Shown here: piece by piece, positions 54,971 through 64,000 of the stretch
Layout: each line of letters begins with the position of its first letter
How positions within the stretch are numbered: the first letter of the stretch is position 1
Origin: Basidiobolus meristosporus CBS 931.73
Taxonomy: Eukaryota; Basidiobolomycota; Basidiobolomycetes; Basidiobolales; Basidiobolaceae
Direction of reading: 5' to 3'
NCBI GenBank assembly: GCA_002104905.1
Contig: MCFE01000214.1
Span: 62,001-126,000, forward strand
DNA length: 64,000 nt
The notes under the pieces: model-generated
What the model was told of the DNA's origin: nothing
What the model saw: the letters and a program-made list of their open reading frames with translations, nothing else
The model's database searches: none
Translations under genes and position numbers: made by a program

Positions 54971-56673
54971 TACTGGTGCAAAGGTCTCAGTATAGTCCAG
55001 TCTTTTTGTTTGAGAGTGTCCTTTGGCCAAAAGTATTGCTTTGTATCTTTCAATTGTACCATCAGCCTTGTATTTTGTCTTGAAGACCCATCGGTATCCA
55101 ATGGATTTTCAGTTGATTGGTAATTTGACTAAGTCCCATGTTTCATTTTCCATCAGGACCCAATATTCCTCAGTCATTGCAGATCTCCAAAACTTTGTCT
55201 GAGGGCTATTTAGGGCCTCTTTTACAGTCTGGGGTTCTTCAATATGGACTGAGTAGGCATAGGCTAAGTTTGTACCCTCATTGATATAGCAAATTGGGCT
55301 ATTTCTTGTAGATTATATCTCCAGGCATTGGATACTAGAATAATTGCTTCTGTGGTACTCCTGGTCACTGATTCTGGCTGAACCATGGTTGTAGAGTCCT
55401 CTGGAGTAAAAGAATTTTTATTGTTTTGCTCTGATTCAATCCTGACAATTAGTGGACTTGAGATCAGATTTTTGTCATCATCTGATGCCACTTGTGAAAA
55501 TTGTTAATTTTCATCAAACAAGACATCCCTGGACTTGATTAGCTTCTTTTCTTTGCTATTGTAGATTCTGTATGCTTTACTCTCATTGCAGTAACCCAAA
55601 AATATGCATTTTACACTTTTTGGCTCAAATTTTGACTGATTTCCGGGATGTTTCTTAGCATATACTGTAAACCCAAATATTCTTGGATGTTCTGCACTTG
55701 GTCTGTACCCATACCGTACTTCAAATGGAGTAGAATCACAGAGTGTTCTATTATAACTCTTATTTTTGAGGTATACAGCAGTGGCAACTGATTTTTCTCA
55801 AAAATTGTAGGATAATTTTTAATCATGGATCATAGATCTTGCCATATCAATTATTGATCTATTAGCACATTCTGCTACTCCATTTTGCTATGCAGAGTAT
55901 GGTACAGTATTCTCTTGCTTTATCCCATGAATTTGTACAAGTGGATGAAGAGTTTTGAGGTATAATCTTGACCATTGTCAGAGAGTATTTTCTTGATTTT
56001 TTCACCAGTTTCTCTCTCTACCATGGCTTTAAACTCCCTGAACTTAGACAGAGCTTCTTCCTTTCTCTCTGTGAAGTAGACCCATGTGTCTCTTGTATAA
56101 TCATCAATAAAATTGAGTAAGTACTTCACCCTGCCTAAGGACTAATTTGCATAGGTCCACACAGGTATAAGTGAATTAGGTCTGATTTTTTCTTAGTTTT
56201 GACTAACCCAGAGCTCTTGAACAGATGTCTGACTGGTTTCCTATATATGCAGGCCTCACAGTGCTCCAAACTAGCTGGGGGATCATTTTTACTCCTGAAA
56301 TTAGCTGATCTTTGATCATTTTGTGCAAATAATCAAAATTGATGTGCCCATATCTCCGGTGCCAAAGCATTGGTGTTTCTTCACTTAAGTTACTTATATT
56401 GGCTTCCAGATATGATGGAAAATAATTGTACTTGTATAGATTCAGATCTCTGATACCCAAAGCAATATGGGCACCATTTTGATCAGTAATCTTGCATCCA
56501 GAATTGTCAAAGCTGAAACTGAGTCCTTGTGCAGTGGCCTTGCTTACTGATAGTAGGTTCTTGGCTATTTCTGGTACACAGAGTACTTCTTTAAAGGTCA
56601 GTGTATGGCTTCCTTCACTGCTTCTAAGGTTTACTTGGATAGTTCCTTCTCCCACTGCATCAAGTGTTCTACT

Positions 56674-59600
56674 TGTTGTAAGAGTCTTGGAGATATTGGA
56701 AGTGATTGGGAGAACAAGTAGATTATATGGTTTTCACTTAATGATTTATTGAATGTAAAAGTAGTATTTATACTTTTACCTGATCTTGGCATTACAAACA
56801 CATAGAATAGGTTAAGGAAGGTCCCAAGAACCTGTGTGCAAAGTTTGGAGCTGTTTGGACAACTTTGAGAATTTTGATGTTCTGGGTACCTGGCATTTTG
56901 GTGAAAAATATTCTAGGTAAATCCCAACAAGGAATTTGGTCAGTATTCTCTAGGATATAAAGGTAATGATCTAAGTGACTAAGTTAGGTGAATATTTAGG
57001 TGGAAATACAAATTTTTACAACACTCCTACTCAGCTAAATGTTCATACTGACTAATCCAAATTTTGACCCAAGATATTCAAACTTATCTCCAGCTAATGG
57101 TTTGGTAAATATGTCTGCAATCATTTCATCTGTAGGGCAGTAAACTAAGCTAACTAAGTTATTCTCTATAGCTTCACATATGAAATGATGTCTAATATCT
57201 ATGTGCTTGGTTCTTGCATGAAAAGTTGGATTTCTACCTAATTGTATACATCCTTGATTATCTTGAAATATAGCAATAGGCACTTTTCAACATAGACCTA
57301 AATCTGTGAAAAGTTTTCTTAGCCACATTGTTTCTTTTGTAGCTTCACAGGCTGTCATATACTCTGCCTCTGTGGTGGAAAGTGCCACGGTTGGTTGCTT
57401 TCTTGAATTCCATGAAACTGCTCCTTTACAGTAAAGAAAGGTGTATCCTGTGGTAGATCTTCTGTCTTCTAAAATTTGTCCCCAATCAGCATCAGAGTAT
57501 CCTACCAGATCCTGTTCTGAATCCTTATAAGTGTATCTTAAGCAGATATCAGCAGTTCCTTTTAGGTATCTAAAAATCCGCTTAACTGCTGCAATATGAT
57601 CAGATCCATAGTTCTGATTATGTTGGCTGACAACTCTCACTGAATATAAGATATCTGGACGTGTTCCAAGCATGATATACATCAGATAGCCAATCATAGA
57701 TTGATAAGGAAAGTCAGGGCTTTCAGATGGCACCAAGCTCTCTTGATTTGGTTGAGTTTTGACCAAGTTAAGGTTTGTCTCCATTGGGATAGCTGCAGGT
57801 TTACAGTCTTCCATTTGGTACTTCTTTAGTATATCTTGAATATAGTTGGATTGACTTAGGGTGAACGTGTGGGTACTTCTGTCTATGGAGAACTTAATCC
57901 CTAAGTAGTAACTAAGTTCTCCTAGATTGGACATCTTGAACCCCTTAGATAGGCTGGATTTAGTCTCTTCCAATGTTTCTAGGTTATTGGCGGCTATAAT
58001 AAGATCATCCACATATAGATCTACTAGAGCTGGATTTGCTCTATCTGGCTTATAGTATATACTATAGTCAGCATTACTTCTTTTGAAACTCAAAGATTCC
58101 AAATAAGTATCTATTTTGCAATTCCATGCTCTTGGTGATTGTTTGAGACCATATAATGACTTTTAAGCTTGTAGACCAAATGGGGGTTATCTTGGTCAAC
58201 AAACCCATCAGGCTGGTCCATATACATGTCCTCATCAAGTTCTCCATTCAAAAATGCAGTTTTTACATCCATTTGAGGAATGAAAAGCTTATATTTGGCT
58301 GCAATAGACAATATTACTCTGATGGAATTAAACTTGGTTACTGGTGCAAAGGTCTCAGTATAGTCAAGTCCTTTTGTTTGAGAGTATCCTTTGGCTACAA
58401 GTCTTGCTTTGTATCTTTCAACTGTACCATCAGCCTTGTATTTTGTCTTGAAGACCCATCTGCATCCAATTGATTTATGGTTGATTGGTAATTTGACTAA
58501 GTCCCAAGTTTGATTTTCCATCAGGGCCTGATATTCCTCAGTCATTGCAGATCTCCAAAACTTTGTCTGAGGGCTATTTAGGGCCTCTTTTACAGTCTGG
58601 GGCTCTTCAATATGGACTGAATAGGCATAGGCTAAGTTTGTACCCTTATTGATATAGTAATTTGGGCTATTTCTGGTCTGATTGGATCTCCGGGCATTTG
58701 ATACTGGAATGATCACTTCTTGGATGTTCCTGGACACTGATTCAGGCTGAACCATGGTTATAGAGTCCTGGGAGTGAAAATGTCTTCATTGTTTTGCTCT
58801 GATACAATCCCAACAATTGGTGGACTTGAGATCAAATCTTTGTCATCATCTGATGTCATTTTTTGTGAAAATCTTGAATTTTCATCAAACAACACATCCC
58901 TGGACTTGATCAGCTTCTTTGCTTTGGTATTGTAGAGTCTGTATGTCTTACGCTCATTGCAGTAGCCCAAAAATATGCATTCTACACTTTTTGGCTCAAA
59001 TTTTGACTGATTTCCGGCCAGTTTTTTGGCATATGCTGTAAACCCAGATATTCTTAGATGTTTTGCACTTGGTCTGTATCCAAACCCTGCTTCAAATAGA
59101 GCAGAATCACAAAGTATTCGGTTATAGCTCCTATTTTTAAGGTATACAGCAGTGGCAACTGATTCCGCCCAAAAATCATAGGATAATTTTTGATCATGGG
59201 TCATAGATCTTGCCAAATCAATTATTGATCTGTTAGCACATTCTGCTACTCCATTTTGCTGTGGAGAGTATGGTACTGTAGTCTCTTGCTTTATCCCATG
59301 AATTTTGCAGAAGTGGATGAAGAGTTTTGAGGTATATTCTTGACCATTGTCAGAGCGTATTTTGTTGATTTTTTCACCAGTTTCTCTCTCCACCATGGCT
59401 TTAAACTCCCTGAGCTTAGACAGAGCTTCTTCCTTTCTCTCAATGAAGTAGACCCATGTGTATCTTGTATAAACATCAATAAAAGTGATGAAATACTTCA
59501 TCCTGCCTAAGGATAAGTTTTTCATAGGTCCACACAGATCTGAGTGAATTAGATCTAGTTTTTTCTTAGTTTTGATTAACCCAGAGCTATTGAACAGTTG

Positions 59601-61353
59601 TTTGGCTTGTTTCCCATATATGCAGGCTTCACAGTGCTCCAAATTAGCTGGGGTATCAATTTTCACTCCAGAAATTAGCTGATCTTTGATCATTTTGCGC
59701 AAATAATCAAAATTGATGTGTCCAAATCTCCTGTGCCAAAGTATTGGTGTTTCTTCATATAAGTTACTTATATTGGCTTCCAGATAGGATGGAATATAAG
59801 TCAACTTGTATAGATTCTGATCTCTGATGCCCAAAGCAATATGGGCACCATTTTGATCAGTAATCTTGCATCCAGAATTGCCGAAACTGAAACTGAGTCA
59901 TTCTGCTGTGGCCTTGCTTACAGAGAGTAGGTTCTTGGCTATTTCTGGTACATAGAGTATTTCTTTAAAGGTCAGTGTATGGCTTCCTTCACTGCTTCTA
60001 AGGTTTACTTGGGTGGTTCCTTCTCCCACTAAATCGAGTGTTCTGTTGTCACCCATGAAAACCTTCTTAATTGGAATTTCTTGATTTTGGGTAAAAAGTT
60101 CTTTTTGGTGTGTAAAGTGTTGAGATGCTCCAGAGTCAATATACCACGTCTGAGAATCCTTGTTTGTGGTCAAATTTAGTGCATATATGAATAGTCTATC
60201 TTCAGTTGTTACAGCATTTCCATATTCAGGCTTCTTTTGCTGATTATCTTTCTTATTGAGACACCGGTCTGATGTGCGTCCTTTCCTTTTGCAGTAGTTA
60301 CAAAACAGGTTGCTGTTGCCTTTGTAGGGTCTTGGGTACCTCCTTTGCTGGTTATCATTGCTTATTAAAGCATTTTCTTCTTCCTTCTTATTGTTGCTTG
60401 ATTTTCTTAATTCTTCATCCAGGAGCCTTCCATATATGTAATTTAAGGTCAAATCTGCAGTTCTGGACTCTAGGGCTAATACAAGGCCCTGAAACTTGTC
60501 TTCCAGGCTATTCAGGATGGTAACTATCACATCCTCATCAGTAGTTGGTGCACCCACAGATTCCATCTCATCTACCAGCAGGGTAATTCTGTTAATTAGA
60601 TTTTTCATTTCTTCTCCTGGCAGCATATTTGTAGTAAAGAGTTTTTGTCTCAGATACACTTTCTTAGCAGCTGAACATGACTGGTAGGTGTCTTCTAATG
60701 CCTTCTAGGCATTCTTTGCTGTTTTTGCTCTTGAGCATTGAATTAGCAATTTGTCTTTAACATTAAGGCAAATGCAGTTGAAGGCACTTTGTTCTTTCTT
60801 CTGGTACTTTAAGGCTTCCTCTCCCATGTTTTAGGAGGGCATTCTTCTCCCATGACAATATCCCAAAGGCCTCTTTCTTGTAGCAGCATCTTCATCTTCA
60901 CCTTCCACACTTAGTAGTTAGATCCATCCAACTTTTCAGCGGAGGGAAAAATTCAAGTAATAGCAGTAGTAGACATTACAGAGAGTGACAGCTTGGGGCT
61001 CATAACCTGTTGTAAGAGTGTTGGAGACATTGGAAGTGATTAGGAGGACAAGTAAATTATGTGGTTTTCACTTAATGATATTTTGAATGTAAAGTAGTGT
61101 TTATACTTTTACATGGTCTTGGCACTACAAACATGTAGAATAGGTTGTGGAAGGTCCCAAGAACCTGTGTGCAAAGTTTGGGGCTGTTTGGACAACTTTG
61201 AGAATTTTGATGTTCTAGGTACCTGATATTTTGGTGAAAATATTCTAATAAATCCCAACAAGAAATTTAGTCACTATTCTCTAGGATATGAAGGTAATGA
61301 TCTAAGTGACTAAGTTAGGTGAGTATTTAGGTAGAAATACAAATTTTACAACA
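56674..61353 (-). mobile_element. Copia-4: complete copia element nested in Copia-3
   Basis: Family A, minus strand, 4.68 kb. LTRs 56674-57023 (3', 350 bp) and 61008-61353 (5', 346 bp) differ at many positions, so it is older than Copia-1. GGTTATGAGCCC lies at 60996-61007 next to the 5' LTR. Flanking CTACT (56669-56673) and CTATT (61354-61358) are a 5-bp duplication with one change. Confidence 0.92.
57035..61006 (-). pseudogene. Copia-4 gag-pol polyprotein, multiply broken
   Basis: Open pieces in copia order on the minus strand: gag, knuckle and protease (60659-59898; CCHC near 60255-60300, WYIDSGAS near 60130), integrase (59834-58758; HSDLCGP near 59540, RSDNGQEY near 59345, GVAECAN near 59240), RT first part (58755-58111) and RT plus RNase H (58102-57287 and 57283-57035; YVDD near 58010). 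Breaks include a Trp-to-stop change in gag near 60707, frame loss near 60828, and a stop near 59897 where Copia-1 has Gly. At the site of Copia-1's first stop this copy has a Lys codon. Confidence 0.9.
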
Positions 61354-61745
61354 CTATTGTTACCCATGAAAACCTCCTTAATCGGAATTTCTTGGTATTG
61401 GGCAAAAAGTTCTCTTTGGTGTGTAAAGTGTTGATATGCTCCAGACTCAATATACCACATCTGAGAATCCTTGTTTGTGGTCAAATTTAGTGCAGATATG
61501 AATGGACTATCTTCAGTTGTTGCAGCATTTCCATATTCAGACTTCTTTTGCTGATTATCTTTTTTTTTGAGACACCGGTCTGATGTGTGCCCTTTCCTAT
61601 TGCAGCAGTTGCAAAACAGGTTGCTGTTGCCTTTGTAGGGCCTTGGGTACCTCCTTTGTTGGTTATCATTGCTTAATAAAGCATTTTCTTTTCCCTTCTT
61701 ATTGTTGCTTGATTTTCTTAATTCTTCATCCAGGAGCCTTCCCTA

Positions 61746-62095
61746 TGTTGTAAGAGTCTTGGAGATATTGGAAGTGATTGGGAGAACAAGTAGATTATGT
61801 GGTTTTCACTTAATGATTTATTGAATGTAAAAGTAGTATTTATACTTTTACCTGATCTTGGCATTACAAACACATAAAATAGATTAAGGAAGGTCCCAAG
61901 AACATGTGTGCAAAGCTTGGGGCTGTTTGGACAACTTTGAGAATTTTCATGTTCTGGGTACCTGGTATTTTGGTGAAAATATTCTAAATAAATCCCGTGA
62001 AGAAATTTGGCCAGTATTCTCTAGGATATGAAGGTAATGATCTAAGTGACTAAGTTAGGTGAATATTTAGGTTGAAATACAAATTTCTTACAACA
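61746..62095 (-). repeat. Copia-5 3' LTR
   Basis: 350 bp, starting TGTTGTAAGAGTC and ending TTCTTACAACA on the plus strand, followed by the CTCCCACTAAGC polypurine tract in reverse. Confidence 0.9.
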
Positions 62096-64000
62096 CTCCC
62101 ACTAAGCTAAATGTTCATACTGACTAGTCCTAATTTTGACCTAGGACATTCAAACTTGTCTCTAGCTAATGGTTTGGTAAATATGTCTGCAATCATTTCA
62201 TCTGTAGGACAGTAAACTAAGCTAACTAAGTTATTCTATATAGCTTTACGTATGAAATGATGTCTAATATCTATGTGCTTGGTTCTTGCATGAAAAGTTG
62301 GATTTCTACCTAATTGTATACATCCTTGATTATCTTGAAATAAAGTAATAGGTGTTTTTTGACATAGGCCTAAATCTGTAAACAGCTTTCTTAACCACAT
62401 TGCTTCTTTTGTAGCTTCACAGGCTGCCATATACTCTGCCTCTATGGTGGAAAGTGCTACGTTTGGTTGCTTTCTTGAATTCCATGAAATTGCTCCTTTA
62501 CAGTAAAGAAAGGTGTATCCTGTGGTGGATCTTCTGTCTTCTAAATTTTGTCCCCAATCTGCATCAGAGTATCCCACAAGATCTTGTTCTGAGTCCTTTT
62601 AAGTGTATCTTAAGCAGATACCAGCAGTTCCTTTTAGGTATCTAAAAATCCGCTTAACTGCTGCAATATGATCAGATCCATAGTTCTGATTATGTTGGCT
62701 GACAACTCCCACTGAATATGAGATATCTGGACATGTTCCAAGCATGATATACATCAGATAGCCAACCATAGATTGATAAGGAAAGACAGGGCTTTCAGAT
62801 GGCACCAAGCTCTCTTGATTTGGTTGAGTTTTGACCAAGTTAAGGTTTGTCTCCATTGGGGTAGCTGCCAGTTTACGGTCTTCCATTTTGTACTTCTTTA
62901 GTATATCTTGAATATACTTGGATTGGCTTAGGGTAATAGTCTGGGTACTTCTGTCTATGGAGAACACAATCCCTAAGTAGTAACTAAGTTCTCCTAGATT
63001 GGACATCTTGAACTCCTTAGATAGGCTTGATTTAGTCTTTTCCAATGTTTCTAGGTTATTGGTGGCTAAATAAGATCATCCACATACAGAGCTAATAGAA
63101 CTGGATTTGCTCTATCTGGCTTATAGAATATACTATAGTCAGCATTACTTCTTTTGAAACTCAAGGATTCCAAATAAGAATCTATCTTGCAATTCCAGGC
63201 TCTTGGTGATTGTTTGAGACCATATAGTGACTTTTTAAGCTTGCAGACCAAGTGGGGGTTATCTTGGTCAACAAACCCATCAGGCTGGTCCATATACACG
63301 TCCTTGTCAAGTTGTCCATGCAAAAATGCAGTTTTTACATCCATTTGATGAATGAAAAACTTATATTTTGCTGCAATAGCCAAAATTAATCTGACGGAAT
63401 CAAACTTGGCTACCAGTGCAAAGGTCTCAGTATAGTCAAGTCCTTTTGTTTGAGAGTATCCTTTGGCTACAAGTCTTGCTTTGTATCTCTCAATTGTACC
63501 ATCAGCCTTGTACTTTGTCTTGAAGACTCATCTGTATCCAATTGATTTTTGGTTGATTGGTAATTTGACTAAGTCCCAAGTTTGATTTTCCATCAGGGCC
63601 TGATATTCCTCAGTCATTGCAGATCTCCAAAACTTTGTCTGTGGGCTATTTAGGGCCTCTTTTACAGTCTGGGGTTCATCAATATGGACTGTATAGGCAT
63701 AGGCTAAGTTTGTACCCTCATTGATATAGTAGTTTGGGCTATTTCTTGTCTGATTGGATCTCCGGGAATTTGATACTGGAATGATCACTTCTGGGATATT
63801 TCTAGGAACTGATTCTGGCTGAACCATGGTTGTAGAGTCTTCTGGAGGGAAAAAATTTTCATTGTTTTGCTCTGATTTAATCCTGACAATTGGTGGACTT
63901 GAGATCAAATTTTTGTCATCATCTAATGTCATTTTTTGTGAAAATTTTGAATTTTATCAAACAACACATCCCTGGACTTGATCAGCTTCTTTGCTTTGGT
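61746..64000 (-). mobile_element. Copia-5: copia element running off the window
   Basis: Family A, minus strand; 3' LTR 61746-62095 (350 bp), then RNase H (62577-62236), RT (63045-62599 and 63383-63066; YVDD near 63080) and the linker before RT (63932-63528). Integrase and gag lie beyond 64000. Breaks: GAG to TAG near 62236, frameshifts near 62595 and 63060, Trp to TGA near 63527. It interrupts gag of Copia-3, whose flank reads CCCTA at 61741-61745. Confidence 0.9.

Larger units (their letters stand above)
54971..61745 (-). mobile_element. Copia-3: truncated copia element split by Copia-4 and Copia-5
   Basis: Family A, minus strand, in blocks 54971-56673 (RT start, integrase, protease end) and 61354-61745 (protease, zinc knuckle, gag). 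Its 3' part (rest of RT, RNase H, LTR) is absent, cut at 54971. Copia-4 sits between the blocks with near-duplications CTACT/CTATT, and Copia-5 interrupts gag at 61746. Recognisable pieces: YTEAIILV near 55340, PQQNGVAEC remnant near 55880, FIDDYTRDTW near 56110, CCHC knuckle near 61590-61610. Many stops. Confidence 0.85.

Noticed and set aside
60272-60523. Cys-rich frame on the plus strand
   Set aside because: It is the antisense of the copia gag/zinc-knuckle region; the same shadow recurs at 18230-18481.

Overview
The window is a dense nest of transposable elements, and I see no convincing host gene, tRNA or rRNA. Identifiable proteins are two DDE DNA-transposon families (PIF/Harbinger-like and piggyBac-like), a probable KDZ/CACTA-type transposase remnant, Ty1/copia and Ty3/gypsy polyproteins, and several unrecognised decayed proteins. 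Intron-less retroelements, initiator-tRNA half-molecule priming sites, heavy CpG depletion and a KDZ-like remnant suggest a filamentous fungus, perhaps a basidiomycete. The lineage call is an inference and is weak.

Layout. 1-5 kb: an LTR fragment, then the 5' part of an unclassified element (here 'element U') interrupted by a solo LTR (TSD TTGAG). That LTR is itself split by a 3.4-kb Harbinger element (TSD TAT) with an intact transposase. 5-7 kb: more of element U, interrupted by a 1.23-kb insertion carrying a TAAAGGGG minisatellite. 7-11 kb: a second, inverted copy of element U. 11.5-16 kb: two solo copies of a ~1.1-kb LTR family (LTR-Z), a KDZ-like remnant, half of a fold-back element, and element-U sequence split by LTR-Z (TSD CCATT). 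16.6-17.3 kb: a complete 732-bp fold-back element with Harbinger-type ends and a 3-bp TSD. 17.4-22.1 kb: a complete copia element (Copia-1) with nearly identical LTRs, TSD GTATT and three disabling mutations. 23-27.7 kb: a third copy of element U, interrupted by an LTR-Z piece and by Harbinger-2, which sits in the tail of a third Harbinger copy. 27.7-29.1 kb: inverted copia-B relics. 29.2-34.5 kb: Gypsy-1 with both LTRs. 34.5-43.9 kb: decayed Gypsy-2 holding a rearranged copia-B composite. 44-46.8 kb: copia relics and an unrecognised coding-like stretch. 46.9-50.5 kb: a piggyBac-like element whose transposase gene is split by an LTR-Z copy. 50.5-55 kb: copia relic with a nested solo gypsy LTR, element-U relic, a truncated fold-back element and a second KDZ-like relic. 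55-64 kb: Copia-3 (minus strand) broken by two insertions of its own family, Copia-4 (complete) and Copia-5 (runs off the window).

How the parts relate. Harbinger transposase probably also served the fold-back elements, which share its left terminal sequence and 3-bp duplications. Retroelements amplified in layers, and target-site duplications give a relative order: element U, then solo LTRs and the 1.23-kb insertion, then Harbinger-1; Copia-3, then Copia-4 and Copia-5; Copia-1 is the youngest retroelement by LTR identity. Only the two Harbinger transposases are still uninterrupted full-length genes.
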